From contig NC_019866.2 in NCBI RefSeq assembly GCF_002234675.1, positions 9,453,261 through 9,517,260 on the forward strand: 64,000 nt of DNA. The letters are read 5' to 3'. Under the pieces are notes generated by a model that saw nothing but the letters and a program-made list of their open reading frames with translations, was not told the origin of the DNA and did no database searches. The position numbers were made by a program, and so were the translations under genes. The DNA is from Oryzias latipes. Lineage: Eukaryota; Chordata; Actinopteri; Beloniformes; Adrianichthyidae. This document shows, piece after piece, positions 21,045 to 32,880 of the stretch (its first letter is position 1; each line of letters begins with the position of its first letter).

Positions 21045-24000
21045 CTAGATGTTCTCACATTCCAGAAAGTGGGTCCTCTGCAACACCTTCACATGCCGCT
21101 CATAGATTTTGAGGGCGGGGCCGAGTCGGATGGACAAGCCGGTCAGCACGTCACTGCGCTGCATTAGGAGGAGGGACTTCCCATCGATTTCCTGTTAAGG
21201 AGACAAAGGGTACTTTAAGTAAAGTAACTTTACTCCAATCATCATTAGAACCATTTTCCCAGTGGTCTTTTAAATAGGAAAAAAAAACTGTGTTGTTTTC
21301 AGGGACATAGTTTCTGCGGGGCGGCAGGAGTTCAACAGAAGTTTGCCTCCGAGTTGTGGGCAGGACCACTGGTGTAGACCGACACCCCCCCCCCCCCCCC
21401 CCCCCCGATAATGAGAGCTCTTTGTTTACACTCTCTTCAGCTAGCTTACAGCCTCTCACACCCCCAAAACAACACTAGCAGTGCAACAAAAATGGCGAAC
21501 AATACTGGAGTTATCCAGATGTACAGTCTTAAGCCAGATGTCAGGTCAGACAAGGAAAACAAAGATGGATGTATCAGAATAAAAAGAAGGGCAGGGAGCT
21601 TGTGGCCTCGCCAGTATTTTCTATGTAACAAATATGATCTTTTTCAAACTGCATTTATTCATCTGATTCACGATTTGAAAAAGGAAAAACTCAGAAGTGG
21701 TATTTTAAACTTTTTTTTAAAATGTCCTCCATGACCAGAAAAATGCCACATAAACACGTTAATAACACCAAAAACACAATTTTCATTGGAGTCTGTTTTT
21801 AAGCTTATGCTGTGGATGTGTTTGGGATCAGTGACTTGCACGATTCACTCTAAAAAAGCTGTTTTTAAACAGATAATCTCCCATTTGATGCTTAAACACT
21901 TTGGCCTGCAGAGGTCTTCATGGTCAACTATGTGAATACAACATGTCCATTTACCACAACCTGTGGGGTAAAAAACGATTTGACAGTCAAAGAATCTCCA
22001 AGCTTTCCCCTTTTAAACGGAGGAGAGGTCTGTAAGGTTCATCATAGAAACACTTCAACTAAAAGAGATAGAATATTAAAAAAGAATCCCCTTGTATGAT
22101 TTAAAAAAGTTACATATATAATGGTGCAGAGAACAAGTAATTAGAACCTTGGGTTCTGGAGTTGCCTAACCAGTGTCCAGACTTGAAAATGTATGTTTTC
22201 AAACAACAACCTCAAAATATGGCAGCTCTCGAGAAGATCTACATGAAAGAATGGACCAGAAAATAGCAGCTACAAGGCAAACGTGCTGAAAACCTGCAGG
22301 AGAGTCAAAATTGAGAAAGTCTCTTGGAGAAGATATTTTCAAACAGATGATAAACCAAGTCCAGTTGACTGCAATGACCTGTCATTGTCAACCAGGATTA
22401 CATAACAAAATATTGAGGAGATAGGATGTTTTTTTTTTTCGTGAACCATATACCATATATCAGTAATAATTATACATTGTGATTCTATTTTACATTCTGT
22501 CTCCATCCATCCATGTATTCATCTTCAGTTGAATCCTTTTGGGGCCACCGGGCTGCTGGTGCAGATCCAGCCACAGTTGAGTAAAGGCGGGGTACACCCT
22601 GAACAGGTGGCCAGTCTGTGGCAGGGCCACACACTCACCTGGGAGCAATTTAAAGTCACCAGTTAACCAATGAAGCATGTTTTTGGACTGTGGGAGGAAG
22701 CCGGAGTGCCTGGACATAACCCACACATGTACGAGGAGAACATGCTAACTCCAGCTAGAAAGGTCCCAGCTGGGATGCGGTCGAGGGCCTTCTCCCTGTG
22801 AGCCCAGAGCGCTAACCACTCCACCACCGAGCATCCCACATTCTCGAGAATTTGGAGGCCCCGTCTCTCAGAGTTGAAATGTATCTATGATCAACATTAC
22901 AGACCTCTCCCGTCTTTTTAAGTGGGACAACTTGCAGAATCAGTGACTGACAAATTACATATTTTTCCCACTGTGTGTCAGTTCATCACAGCTTCATGGC
23001 TTAACAGTTGATATGATATTTTTGATTAGGCGTTTGTTTTCTGCATTAAGGTGAAACATCTCCTCTTTCTCTGTTAAACGAGTCCCAGAGATGTCTTCAG
23101 TGTGTTTCATTTCTAAAACCTTCCATAAAAGCGAAAACATTTTTCCAGTCTTTGTGTAATTATTCTTTGTTAAACTTGAAAGGGAAATAATCCAAGTTTT
23201 AGCCTGACCTGTGCTGCTGGGAAATTTGGCAGCCATCAGTGTAGACTGATGGACTTCAAATTGTTTCTAAATGGCATTTAAACTCTTGGCTAATCAATGA
23301 GCAACCGTTATTGCCTCTTTTCGGATGGCAGATGATGCCTCTTCTCGCTGACTTTGTGTTAACACACACTTCAGTGCCTTGGAGCTTTAAACGGCTAAAA
23401 CATCTGCTTTTACTGAGGTGAAAAAACAAATACATAATACAGGATTATACTGGACTAGCAGCTCTTTTCTGTGAAAATTATGAAATTGTTTTGAAATTAT
23501 TTTCTGACAAGACTTTACGATGTGATAAGAATTTAAAGTTTTTTGTTTTTTTATGTGAAATCTTATAAATAAGTGTATTTTCTTTCATCTAGAACTTTAA
23601 ACTGGCTAAAAAAACCCTTAGTGAGGCATTATCTGTGGAGGTCTTGTCTCACAGCCTTGCGGAGGTGTTTACCTGCGTTCGAAAGGCCACAGCCTGCTCT
23701 GGAAATCCTGCGGCCGAGAAGTAACTGGCCACATCTGCCACAGTCCACTGCAACAAGTTCTGGCTCATCTTCTCCTTTTTCAATGAGCTGGAGGAAGATC
23801 AAATAAAACAGGGATCAGAAGCAGCAATCTCAGCTCGACGTCTGAGGTAAATGTGCCACGGAGTGGTATTTCCTAGTCCTCTCGTGCCCTGTGTGATTGT
23901 CTCATGAACAAAGATGAAAACCATCTGCCAAAGCACAGAGGCGTGGCCAAACACGTTCAGAGCCGAACGGACAAGCTGGCTGGGACTTAATTGTGTTTCA

Positions 24001-27000
24001 AAATCCAGCTTTCGTCAATTATTACAGTTCACAGTTTTCTCATCAAGTAACGCAGTTAATTCAAAACAAACTACAGCAGCATTTTCTGAAAATAAAGCTA
24101 ACAGGTGTTTGCAGAAGACTGGAGACAGACTAAAATACATGTGGAGCTGGAGGTTTGTTCCAGGATACTTACATTTCCTCGCCTGTACCGTTTAGAAGAG
24201 CCTCTTCAGCTGGTTTGAGGGATATGTCTATCTTCTTAAATGTGCCTTTGGGGGAAACAAAGATGGTTGAGTCCAAAAAAGATGTTCTGGTCGTTCTGTT
24301 TCTTATTAATGTGACAGATTCTCAGGATTGAAATGTTATCTAGATTCTAAAATGAGTTTTCTTCAAAAGATGAATAGATGAGTTGTATTTAAATGTAAAA
24401 TATCATGTTTTTTTGTGGTTTTCTGTATTAAGGAGGCAGATGTTTCAGAGTTTTATTCAAAAAGGTAGCTTATTTGTTAAATGACCACTCCTGCTAGAGC
24501 AAAGCAGCACTGTCAAATCCTGAATCAATTCCATAAAGATACTAAAGTTCCTGAAATTATTTATAGTTTGACTCAATTCAGTCAAATATCTATTTTTTTA
24601 AATTTCCATCAAAAATTGTATTTTGCCTCATGAAGGTGACAAGTTGTCACATAACTAGTGTTTTAAACTGACAAAAAGAATTATAGGACAAAAAATGAAC
24701 AGAAAATTGGTTTTCCCTGAAATATAAAGTGAATTATTTTAAAAGAAAATAATTCCATGAATCTTTTAAGTAGTGATCAATCTAAATTGATTAATTGATT
24801 TTTTTTTTATCCAGCCCTAGTGTCCATAATTGTTGCTTATCGTTTGTACGTTGTAAGTTTTGAACTGCAGTAGTAGTACTACAAAAGTAGTAAAGTAATA
24901 AAGGCTTTAAACCGTTTTGGGAGGGGGCCTCCAGTTTGTAAAGTAAAAAACAGGATAGTATTAAAGAGTGGAACCACTTTAAAGTCCCACTCCCATCATC
25001 TTTAGGTCTATTGTAAAAGTATTACTAGTTGTTTTTTTAAATAAGATTATGTTGTTTTGGGCCAAAATCTAAAAACCTGTGTTGATTTCTTGGACATAAT
25101 GGGTCTTAAAGATGTTTCACTGCTAACCCATGTAGAAGCTTCTCCAATTAGCAGCAAATTCTAGATCAACCCTTTAAATGAACAGGATCCTGCAATGGGG
25201 ATCTGGATGAATCTTCAGACATACTTACAGTTCTCTGATGGTGGAGATATTGTTTGCGATCTTCCATCGGAGACAGTTCTAATCTCATCCTACCGGCCGC
25301 AAAAAAGAAGAATGAAACAAATCAAACATGGGAATGCATTACAGAAGGAAGAGAACAAAGGAACTGCAGGTACAAAAAGGGATTTGCAGGACGGTTACCG
25401 GTCTTGCTGCAGAGTCTGGTACCAGCTGGTCGGACGACAGGCTGCCGTCTAACTTCTCTCCGTCGATTTTCTTTGCGTTGTTTAAATCACAGGGGATGGT
25501 AGTTACGGTGTGGACGGTTGGCTTTATTTCTGCTGCAAATAGAGTCAAACATTTACCAGCAAATGACACATTATCATCCTTACTGGCTGCTCGCTCTACA
25601 GTCCTGCCCAATTATGGTTCTACATGGACAACATTAGTATAATAATATGAAAATGATGCTCCTACAAGCGAGCTGTTCATTAAACCAATATAACTAGTTT
25701 AAAGGAAGCAATTACCAAGAGCATTGCTAACATGGACAGGTTTGGTAAATGCATCATTTTCTCCTGCAGCTCTGTATCTAGGATACATTAACTCCACTTC
25801 CACTGTCAAGTCAAAACCAGCTATTAATCATGTAGTTGGTTGAAAGCCCCATGCTTCCTCATAGTCACTGCAAAGCTAAGTATAGACTTGCTCATGAAAC
25901 AATATTAGAGATCCATAATACACAGTGTGCATGTAATCCTGTGTTTAGCAGTGTGAATACCTTTGTCTCTCTGCATTCCTGGGTGCTGGCGCTCCACTGG
26001 GCACGCTGCAGGATCATAAGCCCAGTCATTGTGAGGGAGGGCCCTGGGGCTGGAGGGGGGCAAGGAGTTGGGCTTCTGACTAGCTTTCTGGAGAGAGGCA
26101 TAGTCCTGACCCGAACTGCATGCCGGGCCGGGGCCGGGGCGGGTGCCAGAGGGGGAGCAGGGGGCAGAGGCCGCCTGGACGGGCGCGCGGTGCATGGGGG
26201 GCTCCTCAGGAGTGCGGCTGGGGGAGGATTTGTCTTGGCCGTCCTGGCTCTCCTCAGCCCCCTCCTCATCTGGATTACTGTCTGTGTCCATAGCCATGGA
26301 AGTGTCAGCCTGTCGAACACAAGCGCATGACGTTTTGTTTGTTTATTTGTTTGTTTGTTGAGGGGCCAAACTGGAAAAACCCTTCAAGATGCTGTCATAA
26401 GTGAGCAGCATTAACCTCATGGTGAAAACACATGTCGCAATTTGAGCGCCGCGGTGGTGAATTGTTGCCTTTCCGCGTGTTTACGCAGCAGAAAGAAAGG
26501 GGGGGAAACTGGTGGAATAGACGCCACAAACGCGCCTCCGCGCAGTTTCACGCGAACGCAACGTCGCCTGGTTGAACGTAACTAGTTTCACCGAATGCAC
26601 TGGTTCCTTTCAGCATGGGCGGAGGTTCAGTCGACGGCGCCCCTGGGTGAAAAATTACCTTGTGTGCGGCTGCGTGCTCAGGACCCAGCAGCCGAGCACA
26701 AGAAGAGCGCACCAAAGCCCGCCCCGCGCCCGACAAAAGCGCCGCTTCTGTGGAATTGACTGACGGGGAAAGCACAACTTTCCCTCTGACACGGTCACAA
26801 AACACAGCGCCATCTGATCCGACATGGCTTTATTTGTCATGTTTTGCCTCACGATAAATCTGCCGATCCACTCGCAGCGTGCCCGTTCTCAGCGGCCTTG
26901 TTGATCAGTTGATTTATTGACACTGAAAGGCACATGAGGGGGGCCGACGGGAGGTGTTTCTGCTTTCTTTCTCTCCCTCAAATTTCCTTCAAAGTGCGCA

Positions 27001-30000
27001 TAGAGTTGCGACTCGCGGCGAAGAGCTCGCCATTGTGTCTGTGGCGCTTTAGCAGAGCGCTTCCCTGGGCCGAGCAGCGGCGCGGCAGAGCCGACAAAAG
27101 CCGTGCGGGAAGTCGACAAGAGGCGCAACGCGGCAACCCGCCCGGCCGCCGCGATGCTCCGTCTACTTTTGACTCTGTAACGGATCAGCGGTTCCCAGTG
27201 AAAGCGACCCCCCCAGATCATGAGGACCGCAAAATGACTATCATCGGACACGTCGATTTGTAAAACCAGTAAACCCGCAAGGTTATCCAAACAAAGTCTT
27301 TGTGTAAAGTAACCGAGTGCGTTCATTCGGTAGCGTCACACGCCTTGCGGAGCACAAATTCAATTTGATCTCAGCTTAACCCAAATCGGACAGGCGCATC
27401 CGCCATCTAGCGCCGAGCGAACAGTTTTGCGATCGCTTTTATCTTTAGTTCCCTGCCGCCGGTTTTCGTGTATTTCTTGCGTTGCGTGTGTTTTATGTCA
27501 CTGCCGCAAACATTTAAGAGACATCGAACAGAGATGGACGTGCTGTGCCGGACGCAGAAACGCAACAACGCCACTGAACGCGTTGGACGTGACCGGCTTT
27601 GGCGGGGTGTCCGACAATGGAACCACAGGTTCGACTTTATGCACTGCGTCGACAATCCCCCATCGCCCCAAAGACTGACGGTTCGGACCCAAACTAACAG
27701 AACCAACCGGGACTATCGGCACTTTGAGGGCGATTGCGGTACAGTTGACAGTTGTTTGTGGGACAGACAAGGGCATATTTGGAAGTACATCTACACAGCG
27801 CGTTGAAATCCAGGCGTCGCTGAAAAATGTGCGTGTTCACGTGACTCGGCGACACCGCGCGTGCAGCTGAACTCGCTTTCCAGGGATAACACCACGAAAA
27901 ACCAAAATGTCCCATCGTCCCCCCACCATTCTCCTACATCCGCGGTGTTCGAGACTTTTTCCCCCTCACCCACTCCCACGTTGATAAGTCAGCTGCGATA
28001 AAAAATAGGCATTTCCAGACACATCTTTGCAAAATAAAAGGCGGTGTTATTTTAAGTCATTATGGACGCCCTTATTTTGAAAGGCCATTCGCTCCACTTC
28101 CGGAATCTAGCCACAGGGGTTGCAAGCCAGTAACTTCTGTGCCGGTCCCAAGCCCGGATAAATAGAGAGGGTTGCGTCAGGAAGGGCATCCGGCGTAAAA
28201 ATTGCCAAAATAACCATGCGAATCATCCACAACACTTTAGACATACCGGATCGGTCGAGGCCCGGGTTAACAACGACCGCCACCGATGCTGTTAACCTAC
28301 AGGGTGTCGGTGGAAATTTGACTACTGTTGGTCGAAGAAAGAGGGGAGGCAGAAGGGTCCGTTGCCAGAGAGAGAAGGGAAAAGGCAGGAACATAGGTTT
28401 GAGAATAGGGACTCTTAACGTTGGCACAATGACAGGGAAAGGCAGAGAGCTGGCAGACATGATGGAGAGAAGGAAGGTAGATGTACTGTGTGTGCAGGAG
28501 ACAAGGTGGAAGGGCAGCAAGGCACGTAGTATTGGAGGAGGATACAAACTTTTCTATCATGGTGTTGATAGGAAGAGAAACGGGGTAGGAGTGATTCTGA
28601 AGGGGGAGTTTGTAAACAGTGTTCTAGAGGTGAAAAGAGTCTCAGACAGGATGATGAGCCTAAAGTTAGAAATTGAAGGGGTGATGGTGAATGTAGTCAG
28701 TGGGTATGCGCCACAGGTTGGCTGTGAGTTAGAAGTGAAGGAGAGATTCTGGAGTGAGTTGGATGAGGTCATAGAGAGTTTTCCCAGAGGAGAGAGAGTT
28801 GTTATTGGAGCAGACTTTAATGGGCATGTTGGTGAGGGCAACAGAGGTGATGAGGAGGTGATGGGCAGGTTTGGTGTGAAGGAAAGGAATCTGGAGGGAC
28901 AGATGGTGGTGGACTTTGCGAAGAGGATGGAAATGGCTGTAGTCAACACTTACTTCCAGAAGAGAGAGGAACATAGAGTGACATACAGAAGTGGAGGTAG
29001 GAGTACTCAGGTGGACTACATCCTATGTAGACGAGGTCATTTGAGAGAGGTTAATGACTGCAAAGTGGTGGTAGGAGAGAGTGTAGCCAGACAGCACCGC
29101 ATGGTGGTGTGTAAGATGACTCTGGAGGTCAGGAAGAAGAAGATAGGGAAAACAGAAAAGTAGACCAAGTGGTGGAAGCTACAGAATGAAGAAACTTGTG
29201 AGGAATTTAGGCAGAAGTTGAGGCAGGTCCTGGGTGGTCAGGATGAACTTCCAGATGACTGGGAAACTACAGCAGAGATTATCAGGGAAACAGGTAGGAA
29301 GGTGCTAGGTGTGTCATCTGGAAAGAGGAAAGACGGTAAAGAGACTTGGTGGTGGAATGAGGAAGTACAGGAATGCGTCCAGAGGAAGAGGTTGGCTAAA
29401 AGGAAGTGGGATGTAGAAAGGACTGAGGAAGGTAGACAGGAGTACAAGGAAGCGCAGCGTAGAGTGAAGAGAGAGGTGGCAAAGGCCAAACAGAAAGCTT
29501 ACGATGAGCTATATGACAGGTTAGACACAAAGGAAGGAGAAAAGGACTTGTACAGGCTAGCCAGACAGAGAGACAGAGATGGGAAGGACGTGCAACAGAT
29601 AAGGGTGATTAAGGACAGAGATGGAAAGGTGCTAACAACCCAAGAGAGTGTACAGAAAAGATGGAAGGAGTATTTTGAGGAGCTGATGAACGAGGAAAAT
29701 GACAGGGAAAGAAGGGAGGAAGATGTGGTTGTTGTGGAGCAGGAAGTAGCAGAGATTGGAAAGGATGAGGTTAGGAAGGCTCTGAAAAGGATGAAGAGCG
29801 GAAAGGCCGTTGGTCCTGATGACGTACCTGTGGAGGTATGGAAGTGCCTAGGAGAGACAGCAGTGGAATTTCTAACGAGGTTGTTCAATAGGATTTTAGA
29901 GAGTGAGAAGATGCCTGAGGAATGGAGGAGAAGCGTTCTGGTTCCGATCTTTAAAAACAAGGGTGACATGCAGAACTGCAGCAACTATAGAGGAATAAAG

Positions 30001-32087
30001 TTGATGAGCCACACAATGAAGCTGTGGGAAAGAGTAGTGGAAGCCAGGCTTAGGAAGAAGGTGGAGATTTGTGAGCAGCAGTATGGTTTCATGCCCCGTA
30101 AGAGCACCACTGATGCCATTTTTGCTTTGAGAATGTTGATGGAAAAGTACAGAGAAGGTCAGAAGGAGCTGCATTGTGTGTTCGTAGATTTAGAGAAGGC
30201 GTATGACAGGGTGCCAAGGGAGGAGCTGTGGTACTGTATGAGGTCGTCTGGAGTGGCAGAGAAGTATGTCAGAGTAGTTCAGGACATGTATGAGAGAAGT
30301 ATGACGGTGGTGAGATGTGCTGTAGGTCAGACAGAGGAGTTCAAGGTGGAGGTGGGACTACACCAAGGATCAGCTTTGAGTCCTTTTTTGTTTGCTATGC
30401 TGATGGACAGGCTGACAGACGAGGTAAGACAGGAATCTCCCTGGACAATGATGTTTGCGGATGACATTGTAATTTGCAGTGAGAGTAGAGAGCAGGTGGA
30501 GGAACAGCTAGAGAGGTGGAGGTTTGCTCTGGAAAGAAGAGGTATGAAGGTCAGTCGTAGTAAGACAGAATACATGTGTCTGAACGAGAGGGATCAAGGT
30601 AGAAGCGTTAGGTTACAGGGGGCTGAGGTGAAGAAGGTGCAGGAGTTTAAGTACTTGGGGTCAACAGTTCAGTGTGATGGGGAGTGTGGAAAAGAGGTGA
30701 AGAGGCGAGTGCAGGCAGGTTGGAGCGGTTGGAGGAAAGTGTCAGGAGTGTTGTGTGACAGAAGAGTGCCAGCAAGACTCAAAGGAAAGGTGTACAAGAC
30801 AGTGGTGAGACCAGCTCTGCTCTATGGGTTAGAGACGGTAGCAGTGAGACAGAGACAAGAGGCTGAGATGGAGGTAGCAGAGATGAAGATGTTGAGGTTC
30901 TCCTTAGGAGTGACCAGGTTAGACAGGATAAGGAACGAGTACATCAGAGGGACGGCTCATGTTGCCTGTGTTAGCGACAAAGTCAGAGAAGCCAGACTGA
31001 GATGGTTTGGACATGTTCAGAGGAGGGATAGTGGATATATTGGTAGAAGGATGTTGGAGATGGAGCTGCCTGGCCGGAGGGCAAGAGGACGGCCAAAGAG
31101 GAGATATATGGATGTCTTAACAGAGGACATGAAGTTGGCTAACGTTAGGGTAGAAGATGTTCATGATAGAGTGAGGTGGAAAAGGATGATTCGCTGTGGC
31201 GACCCCTGATGGGAAAAGCCGAAAGAGAAAGAAGATTCGCTCCACTTCCGGGCTAACTCTTTTCGTCTCCGCTTTGCTAAACGCCGAGTTTGGGGATTGA
31301 AAAGCGCTTTCTGCCGCTAATATGGATACTGTGCTTGTTGCGGCCGGGCAGAACAAAGCAACTTTGCCTCTTTAGTGCTGGAAATGTTTTTGTCCCGTGC
31401 TTTGCGACAAACGAGTGAAATGAGGCACAGTTGTACCGCACGCGCACCTTCCTTTCTTCTCGTCGGCAGCGCTCGAGCGAGGTCCAACCGCCGCTCCCCG
31501 TCTGCGGCAGTTTTGGGTGCACTTGCAAATCACTCGCCTCACCACTCCCCGAGTCCAAACAAGATGAAAACATTTCACCTTCTCTCGCCTTTTTTTCTTT
31601 CTTTCTTTCTTTCTTTTTTGCCAAATGCGCACGTTTTCCTGCACCTGTGAATGTGCTGCGCTGTGACATGACAATAACACGAAAGCACGTCAAACGTGAC
31701 CCCCGCGCAGAAATCTCCACACACCTCCAAATCCTCGTCGTCCTGGTCCACAGCACCGAAAGCGCTGTCCCCGTTGCTCAAGTCCGAATGACTGGCTTCT
31801 TCCACCGCGCTCCTCCTCGCAGCCGTTGTTAACGAAGCATCGTCCTTTTTTCTGCTCCTCCGCTGGACCTTGGCGGCGTTTCGATAGGAAATAGAGCCTT
31901 TGTAGTTAACTTTCAGCACGGTTTGTTCCTGAATTAGTTTTTCTAGTTCTGCACAGGTTCGGTCAGGCTCAGACCCGTGTCGCCTCCGGACCATTCGGCA
32001 AATCCTTTCCAAGTCCGGCCGGGCTTTTCGAGACCGCAGCGAGTCGATAGTGTCCAGAATCCACTCGCGGTACTTGGGTTCCGACAT
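21045..32087 (-). CDS. samd1: SAM domain-containing protein 1 (atherin), CpG-island chromatin reader
   Basis: Seven coding exons: 32087-31725, 26309-25961, 25532-25399, 25289-25229, 24245-24173, 23787-23673 and 21191-21045. The phases fit throughout and give 413 residues, against 538 in human. The N-terminal winged-helix domain (about residues 1-75) contains [20 protein letters not shown] and GSISYRNAA, nearly the same as human SAMD1. A low-complexity acidic and Ser/Pro-rich middle follows. The C-terminal SAM domain is split over the last two exons: [20 protein letters not shown], then [20 protein letters not shown] and [10 protein letters not shown]. In mammals the winged helix binds unmethylated CpG-island DNA, the SAM domain self-associates, and the protein works with KDM1A-type repressor complexes in the nucleus. 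The long human Pro/Ala tract is missing. Intron 1 (5.4 kb) carries an inserted LINE. Confidence 0.93.
21225..21797 (-). mobile_element. TTAA-type inverted-repeat element, copy 1
   Basis: The left end (ACTTTACTCCAATCATC) and right end (ATTGGAGTCTG) are diverged inverted versions of the family terminus TTAAAGTCCCACTCC. The interior shares blocks with the copies at 32.5, 43.9 and 61.5 kb, for example AAAATTGTGTTTTTGG on the minus strand near 21778. It contains a C22 run at 21385-21406. It lies in samd1 intron 6, about 30 bp from the exon 7 acceptor. No transposase is encoded. Confidence 0.7.
22490..22840 (+). repeat. Dispersed teleost repeat (SINE-like or non-autonomous)
   Basis: It carries GGACTGTGGGAGGAAGCCGG and GAGGAGAACATGCTAACTCC, blocks I recognise from an abundant fish interspersed repeat. 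The right end reads CGCTAACCACTCCACCACC. I cannot assign the class with confidence, so no family name is given. Confidence 0.6.
22857..22973 (-). mobile_element. Terminal fragment of a Tc1-like transposon
   Basis: On the minus strand it reads CAGTGGGAAAAATATGTAAT, then a block ending GTCCCACTTAAAAAGACGGG. This is the same terminal structure as the right end of the element at 13.6-14.7 kb. Only about 120 bp remains. Confidence 0.75.
22974..23672. other. Rest of samd1 intron 6
   Basis: No exon or repeat is recognised. AT-rich with a few pyrimidine tracts near 23530. Confidence 0.4.
24975..25110 (+). mobile_element. TTAA-type inverted-repeat element, partial copy
   Basis: It begins TTTAAAGTCCCACTCCCATC and continues with TCTATTGTAAAAGTATTACTAG, matching one end of the copy at 61.5 kb. 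The other end is missing. It lies in a samd1 intron. Confidence 0.65.
26400..28086. promoter_or_regulatory. samd1: CpG-rich stretch of samd1 intron 1
   Basis: CpG dinucleotides are dense, most clearly at 26430-26780 and 26990-27200, and no exon or repeat is evident. Together with 31252-32350 it would form one CpG island of about 2.8 kb if the LINE were absent. Open frames here look like composition artefacts. An alternative first exon or internal promoter is possible but not shown. Confidence 0.55.
28087..28103. repeat. LINE target-site duplication, left copy
   Basis: ATTCGCTCCACTTCCGG, identical over 17 bp to 31235-31251 on the far side of the LINE. Confidence 0.95.
28104..31234 (+). mobile_element. 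Near-full-length RTE-clade LINE (Expander-like)
   Basis: A 3.13-kb non-LTR retrotransposon flanked by a perfect 17-bp target-site duplication. A short 5' leader contains GTTGCGTCAGGAAGGGCATC, which I recall from other fish copies. One long ORF encodes endonuclease and reverse transcriptase. The 3' tail, after the stop, is about 25 bases ending in GAAAGAGAAAGAAG. A single ORF with the endonuclease first, a very short 3' UTR and no poly(A) tail are features of the RTE clade. The clean duplication and almost open frame indicate a recent insertion. It is in the opposite orientation to samd1 and sits in that gene's intron 1. Confidence 0.93.
28216..31209 (+). pseudogene. LINE ORF: AP endonuclease plus reverse transcriptase, one nonsense codon
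   Basis: It is open from ATG 28216 to TGA 31207-31209 (997 codons) except for one in-frame TAG at 29161-29163 (codon 316), after the endonuclease. The endonuclease part shows [27 protein letters not shown] and [11 protein letters not shown]. The usual SDH-type block appears as ARQHRMVV, as I remember it for this fish group. The reverse transcriptase shows [67 protein letters not shown] and the catalytic FADDIVIC near 30454. The tail has [10 protein letters not shown] and ends RMIRCGDP. The element cuts DNA and copies its RNA in place. With the TAG this copy should make only a truncated protein unless the codon is read through. Confidence 0.92.
31235..31251. repeat. LINE target-site duplication, right copy
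   Basis: Identical to 28087-28103, confirming target-primed insertion at this place. Confidence 0.95.
31252..31724. promoter_or_regulatory. samd1: CpG-rich 5' part of samd1 intron 1
   Basis: CpG-rich intronic DNA next to the first coding exon, with a TTTC microsatellite at 31590-31619. No other exon is recognised. Confidence 0.45.
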
Positions 32088-32350
32088 TTTTTCCCCCTCC
32101 TGCGTTCGCTGCTCGCCTCGTTCTCGTGCTTCGGTGCGTCAGGCTTGAACGTTACACACGGAGGCTTTCGCGAGCCGCGGTCCGAGCTCCAGAGAAGCGG
32201 AAACCTCGCTGTACGCCTCCTGCGTTTGCGTGTGCGCTTAAGGTGGACCGACGGGGTTTCTGCGAAAAGTTTCGTTCGCGGGAGATTTGTTAAGGTGGAA
32301 TTTGCAGTCCTGGACTGGAACGAAAGCGCCACTCGGTTCCATGTGCGCCA
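32088..32350 (-). promoter_or_regulatory. samd1: samd1 5' UTR and CpG-island promoter
   Basis: CpG-dense sequence directly upstream of the start codon, dropping sharply to AT-rich DNA near 32360. This fits a TATA-less CpG-island promoter. The transcription start is not visible. Confidence 0.55.
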
Positions 32351-32554
32351 TAAACGGAGAAAAAATATATAAAATAAATAAGAGGTGTTAATATTTAGCC
32401 ATTTTATTTAGCTTTTTATTCAGTTATTAAATGAACAATTTAGTAACTCATTTAACCATGTAATAAAGCACACTAAATGGGGAAAAAAATATTCTAACAT
32501 CATCAGATTTAAGACAAAACTGAATAATAGGCCACATTATGTTCATTTTTAATC

Positions 32555-32880
32555 ATTGTTTCGGCCATATGAAAATTGTGTTTTTTGTGTTTTTAACATG
32601 TTCACGTGGCATTTTCTCACTATGGAAGAAAGTTATAAAGAAAATGAACCTTTGAATTGCATTTTTGAGTGTTTCTATTCATATCGTTGTGAATCTGGGG
32701 CAGACACAAAAATGCTGCTGCAAAAAGCTTGTAGGTGTGACATAGAAGATGCAAAGGAACGTCACAAGCTCCCTGCTCTGCTCCATTCTGATGCATCCAC
32801 TTGCAGACAAATAGATCCATGTTCGTCTTCATTTTCCGAATCCAAGCTGGCATCTGGCTCAAAACTTTAAAATTTTGTTA
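32555..32880 (+). mobile_element. TTAA-type inverted-repeat element, partial copy
   Basis: It shares GAAAATTGTGTTTTTTGTG and CTTGTAGGTGTGACATAGAAG with the copy at 43.9-45.2 kb. Both termini are degraded. Confidence 0.6.

Noticed and set aside
21411-21734. 107-codon frame starting near [13 protein letters not shown]
   Set aside because: Lies inside the TTAA-type element and is not kept in the other copies.
25836-26330. 164-codon GC-rich plus-strand frame
   Set aside because: Antisense of samd1 exon 2. The minus-strand reading has matching splice phases on both sides.
26889-27806. Several open frames of 90-145 codons in samd1 intron 1
   Set aside because: CpG-rich DNA has few stop codons. 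No family resemblance and no splice partners were found.
28549-30575. Minus-strand frames of 80-160 codons inside the LINE
   Set aside because: Antisense of the purine-rich LINE ORF.
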